From Alkalicoccus saliphilus (lineage in GTDB: Bacteria; Bacillota; Bacilli; Bacillales; Salisediminibacteriaceae): DNA of 64,000 nt. Of the stretch, positions 8,591 to 16,618 are shown in pieces. How positions within the stretch are numbered: position 1 is the stretch's first letter; each line of letters starts with the position of its first letter. The DNA is taken from the NCBI RefSeq assembly GCF_003044065.1, contig NZ_PZJJ01000013.1, positions 1-64,000 on the forward strand, in the 5' to 3' direction. Made by a program: the position numbers and the translations under genes. The notes under the pieces are model-generated. The model did not search any database. It worked only from the letters and a program-made list of their open reading frames with translations, and had not been told where the DNA came from.

Positions 8591-9823
8591 ATGTACCGAC
8601 TTTACTGCCGTTTCATTCAAAAAATTTTGCATGCAGCCTCTCCTTTTCTCCCCTGGCGGGAACCGGAAATTTTTCAGGGCCCGGGAAGCCTCCGGACGAT
8701 CCCGGCATTAATTAAGGAGAAAAAGTGGAACAGAGTACTCGTTATTACTGATGAAGGCATCCGCCGTGCCGGCCTGCTCGACCAGCTGCTTCCGCTGTTG
8801 GAAGAAGCAGGTGTCCCCTATGCTCTGTACGAAGATACATCAGCAGATCCAACAATTGAAAACATCGAAGAAGCTTACAAATTGTATGCCCGGGAAAAAT
8901 GTGATGTTCTTCTCGCATTCGGCGGAGGTTCCCCGATGGACTGCGCAAAAGGGACAGCTGCCCGTATTGCCCGACCTGAAAAAGATCTTTACGATCTCCG
9001 GGGACTTTTCCGCATATGGCGCACGCTCCCACCCGTTATAACGGTACCGACGACCTCAGGAACCGGCAGTGAAGCAACGTTGGCAGCTGTTGTGACGGAA
9101 AGCGTTACACATAAAAAGTTCACTATGATCGATCCGTCGCTTATTCCACGCTACGCTGTCCTGGATCCTCTTCTGACGATCAGCCTTCCTGCACATATTA
9201 CGGCGGCTACGGGAATGGATGCCCTCACCCACGCGGTGGAGGCCTATATCGGAAAAAGCAATACTGCGTCAACCCGCATTCAGGCACGCCGGGCGGTAAA
9301 ACTCATTTTTGAGAACCTCCCCGGGGTCTGGGAGAATGGAAGTGATACAGATAAACGGGAAAATATGCAGACCGCCGCTCACGAAGCCGGCAAAGCATTC
9401 ACGAGAGCTTTTGTCGGCAACGTCCACGCTGCTGCCCATGCGCTCGGTGGTATTTATGGTGTGCCTCATGGCCTTGCGAATGCCGTTATTCTTCCCCACG
9501 TCCTCGAGCAGTATGGAAGCAGCGTATACCGGCCGCTTGCCCAGCTGGCTGATCTGACAGGCTGCAGTTCGCCCGATCAGACTACCGCCGAAAAGGCACG
9601 TTCTTTCATTCAGGCAGTGCGGGATATGAACGCATCTCTTCATATCCCGGCTTATATTGAAGGAATACAAGAGGAGGATATTCCCGTCATGATCGAGCGT
9701 GCTCTTCGGGAAGCCAATCCGCTTTACCCAGTTCCGAAAATTTTCACCAAGGCGGACATGCGGCAGATTTATCAGAAAATCAGTCCGCCGGTGGACTCCT
9801 CTACAACTGAAAAAAGAAATTAA
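8591..9823 (+). CDS. iron-containing alcohol dehydrogenase
   Basis: Encodes 410 residues of the group III (iron-dependent) alcohol dehydrogenase family, NAD(P)-linked oxidation or reduction of alcohols and aldehydes. The nucleotide loop is FGGGSPMDCAKG near residue 116, followed by TVPTTSGTGSEAT. Metal ligands lie in GMDALTHAVEAY and in VHAAAHALGGIYGVPHGLAN near 280-300. The start ATG follows AAAGGAGAC. The substrate cannot be named. It converges with the lipase-like gene, only 20 nt apart, with no clear terminator between them. Confidence 0.9.
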   Translation: MYRLYCRFIQKILHAASPFLPWREPEIFQGPGSLRTIPALIKEKKWNRVLVITDEGIRRAGLLDQLLPLLEEAGVPYALYEDTSADPTIENIEEAYKLYAREKCDVLLAFGGGSPMDCAKGTAARIARPEKDLYDLRGLFRIWRTLPPVITVPTTSGTGSEATLAAVVTESVTHKKFTMIDPSLIPRYAVLDPLLTISLPAHITAATGMDALTHAVEAYIGKSNTASTRIQARRAVKLIFENLPGVWENGSDTDKRENMQTAAHEAGKAFTRAFVGNVHAAAHALGGIYGVPHGLANAVILPHVLEQYGSSVYRPLAQLADLTGCSSPDQTTAEKARSFIQAVRDMNASLHIPAYIEGIQEEDIPVMIERALREANPLYPVPKIFTKADMRQIYQKISPPVDSSTTEKRN

Positions 9824-9843
9824 TCTTCTATATACGGCCTTGT

Positions 9844-11253
9844 TTACCGAATCGCTCCATCTGCTGTACGATAAGCGGACTGGCTGACCGTCCGCTGATA
9901 ACGTCCGCCGCTTTTTGTTTTTCCTTCGATCTCCACGGATAAATTGTACGTTCCCTCTTCGTAAACGGGGAGGGTCATTTCCCGACCAAAAAGCTCTTGG
10001 CTGTACCGTAATACTTCTTCTCTCCCCGGGGTTCCGGCAGGATAAAACAGAAGTTCCATAAACATTTTGTCAGGAAATTCAGGAATTTCCCCGTCAGTAT
10101 GCACAGTAAAAACCCCTTCTTTTTCCGTACGCTGAACATACAGTTTTTTATTAAGCGGCGAGTCAAAGCTTACGGTGAACCCATAAGGGAGATTTGGAAA
10201 ACCATCGGAAGAAACCGTCCATTCACCCGGCGCTGGATTTTTCCACTGCAGCAGATGATGATAAATTCCATCGAAAAATCCTGTATCATCTTTAACAGCT
10301 TCCACGTCATACAATGCCGGCTCCTTCCCCGGGGAGGTTACTGTCAGTGTTTCAAGCTGCCGGGGGCTCATCCAGTTGATTACTATTTTCTCCGCTTCTT
10401 TTTCCACGTGAAACGTTTCCATTGGCTGTTGTTCCATACCACCACGGACGAGAATGTGGAGGGATGGTGCCTCCTCCTCCGCAGACTCACGTACAGGAGA
10501 AGGAGTTTCACCTTTCAATACCGGTTCTATAAGAGGAAATGCATTTTGCCCAAGATGTACCTGACCATGATTCCATCTTCCAACTGCGAGCATCTCCGCC
10601 CCGGGGAGAGATGCTCCTGAAGTGGATACTACACCGTCGTTTTCCCCGCCTATAAATCCGCCTCCGAACCAGTAGCTGCTGAAAATCGGTCCATTCCAGT
10701 TTCCTGCCATAGTATAGTAGCGGTTTTTGGAAACTTCTTTACGATTATCGGTAATTTCCCGAAAATAACTCATCGCTCCGGTCTGAAGGCTCTTTACTCC
10801 CTCATTGTTCCTCCCCGCCCACTCCGCGAGCCAGATAAACGGAGGGCTGGCGGCAAGATCTGCGAGTTCACTTCCGTAATGAGGAGAACCGATCGTCACT
10901 ACGTCCGATACTAATTCATGTTTTCCCTCATGCACCAGTGCTGTCTGGGCGTCCACCCCGCCTTTGCTGTAGCAGATAAGCACCAGTTCTTTTCCAGGAG
11001 TAAGCAGATGAATTTTTTCCAGGTGGGAAGCCAGCAGCCGCCCGTTCTCCCAATAGCTTTTTGAATTTCCACAGGAATCATGGAGTTCAACAAACACTGT
11101 TTCATACCCGGCGGTCTGCGCTCTTTCACACATATCGTTACCTTCGTACCATATGGAAGAATCGTTCATGAGGCCCGGCACAAAGACGAGTACTGGTTTA
11201 TCCAAATCGACGGATACCGGACTTTTCCCCCACCTTACATTCCCTGTATGCAT
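9844..11253 (-). CDS. alpha/beta hydrolase, lipase-like
   Basis: Encodes 469 residues. Residues 15-240 look like an alpha/beta hydrolase lipase core: LVFVPGLMNDSSIWYEGND supplies the oxyanion region, ICYSKGG near residue 115 is the nucleophile elbow (Ser in the middle), and NHGQVH near 235 may carry the catalytic His. The C-terminal half (about 270-469) is rich in beta strand and may be an accessory or binding domain. No signal peptide is visible. The ATG at 11253 follows AAGGAGGAAG. Substrate and location are unknown. It is divergent from sasA. Confidence 0.75.
   Translation of the reverse strand: MHTGNVRWGKSPVSVDLDKPVLVFVPGLMNDSSIWYEGNDMCERAQTAGYETVFVELHDSCGNSKSYWENGRLLASHLEKIHLLTPGKELVLICYSKGGVDAQTALVHEGKHELVSDVVTIGSPHYGSELADLAASPPFIWLAEWAGRNNEGVKSLQTGAMSYFREITDNRKEVSKNRYYTMAGNWNGPIFSSYWFGGGFIGGENDGVVSTSGASLPGAEMLAVGRWNHGQVHLGQNAFPLIEPVLKGETPSPVRESAEEEAPSLHILVRGGMEQQPMETFHVEKEAEKIVINWMSPRQLETLTVTSPGKEPALYDVEAVKDDTGFFDGIYHHLLQWKNPAPGEWTVSSDGFPNLPYGFTVSFDSPLNKKLYVQRTEKEGVFTVHTDGEIPEFPDKMFMELLFYPAGTPGREEVLRYSQELFGREMTLPVYEEGTYNLSVEIEGKTKSGGRYQRTVSQSAYRTADGAIR
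10400..10415. promoter_or_regulatory. degenerate parS-like site
   Basis: TTTTCCACGTGAAACG matches the parS consensus at 14 of 16 positions and lies inside the lipase-like gene. It is weaker than the two flanking candidates and is listed because of its spacing to them. Confidence 0.3.
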
Positions 11254-11408
11254 AAGCTTCCTCCTTTTCCTGTAGAAGACATCCAGCAGAACTTCTTCAC
11301 AATCTTTTAAAGATTTCTTTCCTTTGCTCTTTCAAAAAATTATATAATGAGAGGAAGGTGCCTTACACCCCTTTCTGCTAAATTAATACATTAAGGAGCG
11401 GATAAAGC

Positions 11409-12158
11409 ATGAATACAAATTCCCCTTACAGCCTGCAGCAGCTGCAGAAAATGAAAATGGAACTGACCCGCTTTATGATGGCCTATGAATTTGCCCTTGA
11501 TCAGATTACGACTAAAATCGAAAATTTAAGCCAGGAATTCCACTATACCCACGAATATAACCCGATTGAACACGTAAATTCCCGTCTGAAGTCGCCCGAA
11601 AGTATTTTTCAGAAAGTGCTGAAACGCAATCTGCCGCTCACCCTTCCCGCTATCGAAAAAAATATTACAGATATTGCCGGGGTGCGGATAATATGTTCTT
11701 TTCAAAGCGATATTTACGCACTGAAAGGAATGCTTGAACGCCAGGAGGATGTACGTATTGTAGAAGTGAAAGATTATTTTAAACAGCCCAAATCAAACGG
11801 CTACCAGAGCCTCCACCTTCTTCTTGAAGTACCCGTACATATGTCCAGTACGTCCAAAAAAATTATTGTGGAGGTGCAGATCCGTACAATAGCCATGGAT
11901 TTCTGGGCAAGCCTCGAACATAAAATTTATTACAAATACAACCAGGCCGTACCTGACCGGCTTCGAAGCGAACTAAAAGAAGCGGCAGATTCCGCCTCCG
12001 CTCTTGACCGGAAGATGGAAAAGCTTCATCTTGAAATGAAGGAAATCAAAAAGACGGAAAGAGAAGAAGAACATCCGCTGGAGCTGATGCTCGCACACAG
12101 CCGTTTCTCCCTTCCAGAGGGATTTCTTAAAGCCGGAGAGTCTCCCGAAGAAGACTGA
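11409..12158 (+). CDS. sasA: small alarmone synthetase (YwaC/RelP type)
   Basis: Encodes 249 residues with only a RelA/SpoT synthetase domain, which makes (p)ppGpp from ATP and GTP/GDP, and no hydrolase domain. Typical segments are HNPIEH-like EYNPIEHVNSRLKSPESI, ITDIAGVRIICSF, KQPKSNGYQSLHLL and IAMDFWASLEHKIYYK. The wording is closer to B. subtilis YwaC (SasA/RelP) than to YjbM. It is about 40 residues longer than YwaC because of an acidic C-terminal tail. The ATG follows AAGGAGCGG. In B. subtilis ywaC is induced by cell wall stress; no such promoter was identified here. The VanZ gene follows after 48 nt and may be cotranscribed. Confidence 0.88.
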   Translation: MNTNSPYSLQQLQKMKMELTRFMMAYEFALDQITTKIENLSQEFHYTHEYNPIEHVNSRLKSPESIFQKVLKRNLPLTLPAIEKNITDIAGVRIICSFQSDIYALKGMLERQEDVRIVEVKDYFKQPKSNGYQSLHLLLEVPVHMSSTSKKIIVEVQIRTIAMDFWASLEHKIYYKYNQAVPDRLRSELKEAADSASALDRKMEKLHLEMKEIKKTEREEEHPLELMLAHSRFSLPEGFLKAGESPEED

Positions 12159-12206
12159 AGCTGAGAGAGAGGTTTCCTTTCTGTATCCTGTACTGGAGGC
12201 TGGACA

Positions 12207-12995
12207 ATGAAATTTATTAAATTTTTCCTGATTAATCTCGTTCCGATATTCATCGTCATGACCGTCATTTATACGGCTTCTTCTCAGACTTCGGAACAAC
12301 AGGACATTTCTCCTGTGCTGGATCGGGTGGCTGGAGAGGACGACCTCCGCAGCACCCTTTCTTCTGTCCGGGAACAGATAGATGGTGGAGCGGACCTTCT
12401 GATTGCTGCGGCGGCGGCCAGGCCAGTACTTTCCCTGGGCGCTTTTCTTTTTCTTTCCGCCGCAGGGGCCGCGGTCTTTTTCTATTTTTTTCAAACGACC
12501 GGTGCTTTGTGGAAAAAGGTACTCCAGGGGCTGCTTGCAGTAACGCTGGTGCTGGCTTTTACCGGTTCTCTTTTATACGCTCTCCGGGGGGACACCGTTC
12601 TGGAAGTACTTCGGGACACAGCTTCATTTGAACCGGTCCGACTGCTTCTCGCCGGGATTGATTTCACCTATGCGGGCACACATATCAACCAGCAGACCCA
12701 GGGAACAGACGGGCTGATGGAATTTTTTCTCCGCAAAGGAGCGCACTTTGTACTTTTTGGACTCCTCGGCTTTTTTATTTACCTGGCTCTTTTTAAATTA
12801 AGCCGGAACGTTCTGTTGTCTTTCTTCCTGACGATGCTGTTTGTCGCCGGTTATGCCGCTCTGGATGAATATAGACAGACGTTTATTGACTCCAGATCCG
12901 GCCTTGTAGAAGATGTCCTTCTTGATACGGCCGGAGGTCTTCTCGGCACGCTCCTTGCATGGGCCAAAAGATACTTTTTCAGCAGCCAGTCTTGA
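12207..12995 (+). CDS. VanZ family membrane protein
   Basis: Encodes 262 residues with an N-terminal anchor (residues 5-24) and about four further membrane segments. The VanZ-like part is C-terminal: FFLRKGAHFVLFGLLGFFIY and ALDEYRQTFIDSRSGLVEDV near 170-235, followed by a last membrane helix. VanZ proteins are linked to glycopeptide or cell-envelope stress tolerance, but their biochemical action is uncertain. An insertion of about 100 residues with two hydrophobic stretches precedes the domain. The ATG follows GGAGG. It is probably cotranscribed with sasA. Confidence 0.8.
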   Translation: MKFIKFFLINLVPIFIVMTVIYTASSQTSEQQDISPVLDRVAGEDDLRSTLSSVREQIDGGADLLIAAAAARPVLSLGAFLFLSAAGAAVFFYFFQTTGALWKKVLQGLLAVTLVLAFTGSLLYALRGDTVLEVLRDTASFEPVRLLLAGIDFTYAGTHINQQTQGTDGLMEFFLRKGAHFVLFGLLGFFIYLALFKLSRNVLLSFFLTMLFVAGYAALDEYRQTFIDSRSGLVEDVLLDTAGGLLGTLLAWAKRYFFSSQS

Positions 12996-13028
12996 CTTCC
13001 CCAGGCCGTGGGAAAGGCTGGAAGCAGT

Positions 13029-13057
13029 TTGACTTATTTTGATGTTTATGCTACTAT
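13029..13057 (+). promoter_or_regulatory. strong sigma-A promoter without an immediate gene
   Basis: TTGACT (13029-13034) and TACTAT (13052-13057) are 17 nt apart. Transcription would start near 13064 and meet a strong terminator at 13183-13226 before any open frame. Confidence 0.65.
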
Positions 13058-13063
13058 AATAAA

Positions 13064-13226
13064 TACACGAAAAACATTAGCATTTTCGTGCAGTCAGTAT
13101 TACTAATTCCGGTTTCACCAACTCAAAAATCAATAAGACTAAATATTGGTCAATTGCGACAGACAATAGTGCTGTAGACAAAGCCGAAAAGACACCCCAT
13201 CCGAGGTGCATCTTTTCGGCTTTTTT
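13064..13226 (+). ncRNA. candidate small RNA or attenuated leader
   Basis: About 160 nt lie between a good promoter and a terminator, and no open frame with a ribosome binding site was found. A hairpin near the 5' end (CACGAAAA / TTTTCGTG, about 13067-13092) adds structure. The 64-codon gene begins 35 nt after the terminator, so this is either a free small RNA or a leader that attenuates that gene. I do not recognise a known riboswitch class. Confidence 0.45.
13183..13226 (+). terminator. rho-independent terminator upstream of the 64-aa gene
   Basis: GCCGAAAAGA pairs with TCTTTTCGGC, with an inner CACC/GGTG pair, followed by six T. It is strong and placed before rather than after a gene. Confidence 0.8.
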
Positions 13227-13260
13227 GTTTCCCGTGCATAAATTAAGGGAGGAATGAAAC

Positions 13261-13455
13261 GTGCGGTATTTCGTAGATCATAAAACAAAACTCATACACA
13301 AGATTTTATCGGCAGGAGATGAATGCGGCTTCAATACAACTCCTGTTTCCGAAAGGGAATTTACTAACAACACGGAATACATTGAAAAGCTCACAAACAG
13401 TTCCGAATACGAAAGATGTCCCCACTGCCAGAAATTCGCTCTCGTCAGTGACTAA
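13261..13455 (+). CDS. small CxxC protein of unknown function
   Basis: Encodes 64 residues with a GTG start preceded by GGGAGGAATGAAAC, a good ribosome binding site. One Cys lies near residue 22 and a CPHC motif near residues 53-56, so metal binding through these is possible but unproved. There is no signal peptide. It is preceded by a promoter and terminator arrangement that suggests attenuation, and followed by a terminator shared with the convergent MpsC-like gene. I do not recognise the family. Confidence 0.65.
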   Translation: MRYFVDHKTKLIHKILSAGDECGFNTTPVSEREFTNNTEYIEKLTNSSEYERCPHCQKFALVSD

Positions 13456-13490
13456 ATAAGCTCACCCGGAGCCGGGTGAGCTTATCTTTC
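13456..13490. terminator. bidirectional terminator between convergent genes
   Basis: ATAAGCTCACCC and GGGTGAGCTTAT form a perfect 12-bp stem around GGAGCC, followed on the plus strand by a T-rich tract. Confidence 0.8.
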
Positions 13491-14186
13491 TTTTGCCGGG
13501 CCTTCAAGAACCAAAACAATATATCCTTCATCTTTTTGAAAGTTCCAGTCGACAAAATAATCAACGATTTTTCGATGCACTGCTTTTTCCATTCCAACTT
13601 CCTGAATGATTTTCCGCTCCAGCGGCCGCTTTGCCGTTTTTAATTCCTTGGACATTCCATTTTCGATCAAAGCTTTTTCAATTCGTACGAGAATCCCCGA
13701 ACGCCGGACAAAAATGGTCCGTTCATTCAGCCAGTAAGCTTCGGTTTTATCCGGTACTTTCTGAGCTTCTTCGCTTGCTTTTACTACAAGCTCCATAAAA
13801 GTTTTCTTATTCAACTCCGCCGGCCATGAGAAGTTTTCTTCTGATTCTCCATTTTCCATAATACCGACAATGACTCCCGTTTCTGCTCCAAGGTTCCAGT
13901 CCGCATAAAGTTCCTGAACGTTCAGGCCTCCAATTTTCCGAAATTCCTCTTTCATTTCTTCTTTCAGATCAGACATCATGATTTCACGGGTTTCCAAAAT
14001 CCGTTTCGATTCTTTCTGCTTAAGTAGAATCTGCTCCATCGGCGCGGTGAAGCCCCGAAAATAAATTACCAGAAAAGGGGGCTGGAGAGTCACGTAAACA
14101 GAAGCTGGGCCTTTTCCAAAATGGTCTCTAAGCATTGAAGAGATATAGCCGCTGATTTCCGCTTCCGTTGTTTTTTCTTTTGCCAT
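13482..14186 (-). CDS. double-domain MpsC/DUF2294 family protein
   Basis: Encodes 234 residues that look like two tandem copies of a DUF2294 (MpsC-like) domain. The repeats align around LNVQELYADWNLGAETGVIVGI in the first half and RKIVDYFVDWNFQKDEGYIVLV in the second, with similar helical segments before each. Single-domain members are about 120 residues; the family name comes from a proposed Na+-translocating membrane-potential system, but the function is poorly known. There are no membrane segments. The ATG follows AAAGGAG. A shared terminator lies downstream. Confidence 0.75.
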   Translation of the reverse strand: MAKEKTTEAEISGYISSMLRDHFGKGPASVYVTLQPPFLVIYFRGFTAPMEQILLKQKESKRILETREIMMSDLKEEMKEEFRKIGGLNVQELYADWNLGAETGVIVGIMENGESEENFSWPAELNKKTFMELVVKASEEAQKVPDKTEAYWLNERTIFVRRSGILVRIEKALIENGMSKELKTAKRPLERKIIQEVGMEKAVHRKIVDYFVDWNFQKDEGYIVLVLEGPAKER

Positions 14187-14316
14187 GCCTGTATGCTCCT
14201 TTACCGTTTACCATCCTAATATTCCGGAGGCCATGCATTTCTTTATATTATGCATGTATCTACCTTAATTATATAGGATTAAGCACTGAAAACAAAGCCT
14301 TGGCTTCCTGCCTTTT

Positions 14317-14332
14317 TGTTTCACGTGAAACA
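14317..14332. promoter_or_regulatory. parS: exact parS site (ParB/Spo0J binding)
   Basis: TGTTTCACGTGAAACA is an exact match to the ParB consensus TGTTNCACGTGAAACA. It sits in a larger 20-bp perfect palindrome (14315-14334), in the intergenic region before mgtE. Such sites cluster near the chromosome origin in Bacillus. Confidence 0.85.
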
Positions 14333-14449
14333 AAACTTTTTTTAAGTGGAGCCGTCTTTTTCATTCTTTTTATAGTTTTTCTGCAGTATCTGCTTTTATA
14401 ATGGGTATAGAATACGAAGGAGATTCACCCTTGGATGGGAGGGAGCAGC

Positions 14450-15799
14450 ATGACTGAAAACGAAATCACCCTGGCGATCATTAAATCGCTGAAAGAAGGC
14501 CGAAAAAAGGCTTTCCAGGAAATAATGGACGAACTTCATCCGTATGATATGGCCCAGCAGTACTTAACAGTGCCGCCGAAACATAAACATAAGTATCTTT
14601 CCTACTTGTCGATTGAACAGCTGACAGATTTAATGGAAGAGCTGGAGCAGGAAGAACAGCTGGAAGTTATTGAATCACTCGGAGGAAGACGTTCTACAAA
14701 AGTGCTTGATCTAATGGAGAATGATGAACTCGCTTCCTTTCTTTCTGATCTGGAACCGGAAAAAATTAAAGAACTTCTGGCGGACATGAAACAGGAAGAG
14801 TCGGAAATGGTTCAGAACCTCATGAATTACCCTCCGGAAACAGCCGGCCGTATTATGAACAACCGGTATGTCTGGATCAACAAGCATTACACCATCGGGG
14901 AAGCCATTGAGAAGCTGAAGCACTTCGTAGAGCTTGCCGAATATTTAAACTATCTCTACGTCATCGACGACGATAAGAAACTCGTCGGCGTGATTTCCTA
15001 CCGGGATCTTCTGCTCGCAGAAGTTGATGAACTGGTGGAAGACGTGATGTACAGCCGTGTCGTTAAAGCAGATGTTTCGATGGACCAGGAAGATGCGGCG
15101 ATGCTGATCAACCGCTATGACTTTGTGTCTCTTCCCGTCGTGGATGAAGAGGAACGTCTCGTTGGAATCATTACTGTTGATGACGTGCTGGATGTTCTTA
15201 TTCAGGAAGCAAACGAGGATATCGAACGGCTTTCCGCTTCCGGTAAGTCGATTGATTTTAATACGAAGCCGGTTGTCGCCGCCTACCGGAGACTCCCGTG
15301 GCTGATCGGACTGCTTTTCGTCGGCCTTATTTCCGGCGGGATTATCAGCGGCTTTGAAGATACATTAGGAGCGGTCGTCGCTCTTGCGTTTTTTATGCCG
15401 ATGATTGCCGGCATGACCGGTAATACCGGAACACAGTCTCTCGCGGTTGTTGTCCGGGGACTCGTAACGGAAGATCTGACATTCAGGCAGACACTGCACC
15501 TGATTTTCCGGGAGCTGCGGGTAGGAATCCTGATTGGTATTACGTGCGGAATCCTTATCTTTTTGATCGCTTTGTTCTGGCAGGGAAGTGCTATTCTCGG
15601 CTTTGTAGTTGGAGCATCTCTTTTAATGACACTGATCATCGGAACACTTGCCGGGACAATTATTCCACTGGTGCTTTACAAGCTTAACATCGACCCGGCG
15701 ATTGCTTCCGGTCCGCTTATTACAACAATTAATGACATCCTTTCCCTGCTCATTTATTTTGGTATTGCAACGGCCCTGCTGAGTCAGCTTACGATATAA
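14450..15799 (+). CDS. mgtE: magnesium transporter MgtE
   Basis: Encodes 449 residues, the usual MgtE length. In order: a cytoplasmic N-domain of short helical repeats (1-125), two CBS domains (about 135-250, containing RYDFVSLPVVDEEERLVGII) and a five-helix membrane channel (280-449) with PMIAGMTGNTGTQSLAVVVR. The CBS and N domains sense Mg2+ and close the pore. The ATG at 14450 follows GGGAGGG. An in-frame ATG at 14435 preceded by GAAGGAG is the alternative. No M-box riboswitch could be recognised in the 260-nt leader. Confidence 0.93.
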   Translation: MTENEITLAIIKSLKEGRKKAFQEIMDELHPYDMAQQYLTVPPKHKHKYLSYLSIEQLTDLMEELEQEEQLEVIESLGGRRSTKVLDLMENDELASFLSDLEPEKIKELLADMKQEESEMVQNLMNYPPETAGRIMNNRYVWINKHYTIGEAIEKLKHFVELAEYLNYLYVIDDDKKLVGVISYRDLLLAEVDELVEDVMYSRVVKADVSMDQEDAAMLINRYDFVSLPVVDEEERLVGIITVDDVLDVLIQEANEDIERLSASGKSIDFNTKPVVAAYRRLPWLIGLLFVGLISGGIISGFEDTLGAVVALAFFMPMIAGMTGNTGTQSLAVVVRGLVTEDLTFRQTLHLIFRELRVGILIGITCGILIFLIALFWQGSAILGFVVGASLLMTLIIGTLAGTIIPLVLYKLNIDPAIASGPLITTINDILSLLIYFGIATALLSQLTI

Positions 15800-15835
15800 C
15801 AGCGGTTGCCGCCGCTCATTTTCTGCGGTTCACCC

Positions 15836-15847
15836 TTGATATATCAA
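15836..15847. promoter_or_regulatory. 12-bp palindrome upstream of sirC
   Basis: TTGATATATCAA is a perfect palindrome in the 160 nt between mgtE and sirC. Its role is unknown. Confidence 0.25.
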
Positions 15848-15963
15848 CTCTCAAAGCGTGCCTGCAGGAGAACGGGAACGCAGGAACGCGACATATCACG
15901 TCGTGCGCCTGCTTCCTGATTAAATTTTCTTTCCGGAAGATCCGGGATGAAAGGAAGTATTTT

Positions 15964-16575
15964 ATGCCGTCTTTTCCATTAATGATTGATCTGCGTAATA
16001 AACAGGTTATAATTGTCGGCGGCGGACCGATCGCCGAAAGAAAGATTCAGCCGCTGCTGACAAGTGGTGCTTTACTTACTGTAGTGAGTCCGGAAGTGAC
16101 ACCGGCAATTGAAGCTCTTGCCCGGGAGGAGAAACTTACTTGGAGGGAAAAAAACGCCTCACCGGGAGATGTGGAGAAAGCTTTTTTTCTTATTGCAGCT
16201 GCTGATAAAGAAATAAATGAAAAAATAAGCAGAGCCGCTCCTGAAAACTGTCTGATCAACAACGTATCAGACGGAGAAAAAGGCAATACGGCTTTTCCAG
16301 CAATCGTTCGCCGTGGCCGCCTGACGATTGCTGTTTCTACAGGAGGAGCAAGCCCGAAAGCGGCCCGAAGAATTAAACAGGAGCTGGAGGAAACGTACGA
16401 TGAACCCTACGGACAGTACATGGATTTCCTCCATGAAGTCCGTCTGCTTCTGAAGCGTTCTGACCTTGCTGATGCAGACAGACACCGATGGCTCGACGAA
16501 GTTACTTCCCCGGTGTATCTGGCTCCTGAAAAGCAGAGAGCCGTCCTCGACCGACTGGAAAAACTGCTTTCCTGA
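15964..16575 (+). CDS. sirC: precorrin-2 dehydrogenase (siroheme synthesis)
   Basis: Encodes 203 residues, matching the NAD-dependent dehydrogenase part of CysG and B. subtilis YlnF. It oxidises precorrin-2 to sirohydrochlorin. The NAD loop is VIIVGGGPIAERKI (about 15-28). Further family signs are VSPEV near 40, AFFLIAAADKEIN near 77 and STGGASPKAARRIKQ near 125. The ATG follows AAAGGAAG. It converges on the sulfate operon, which carries sumT and sirB, so the three siroheme genes are split over two strands. In B. subtilis ylnF is the last gene of the same operon. Confidence 0.9.
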   Translation: MPSFPLMIDLRNKQVIIVGGGPIAERKIQPLLTSGALLTVVSPEVTPAIEALAREEKLTWREKNASPGDVEKAFFLIAAADKEINEKISRAAPENCLINNVSDGEKGNTAFPAIVRRGRLTIAVSTGGASPKAARRIKQELEETYDEPYGQYMDFLHEVRLLLKRSDLADADRHRWLDEVTSPVYLAPEKQRAVLDRLEKLLS

Positions 16576-16581
16576 TCAGAA

Positions 16582-16612
16582 AAAAAGCTGCCCATTATTT
16601 TATGGGCAGCTT
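16582..16612. terminator. bidirectional terminator between sirC and cysI
   Basis: AGCTGCCCAT and ATGGGCAGCT pair around TATTTT. The A-run on the left gives a U-tract for the minus strand, so it ends both sirC and the sulfate operon. Confidence 0.8.
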
Positions 16613-16618
16613 CTCGTT

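Noticed and set aside
14187-14449. M-box magnesium riboswitch before mgtE
   Set aside because: The leader is short and I cannot find the conserved M-box core; the notable element there is the parS palindrome.
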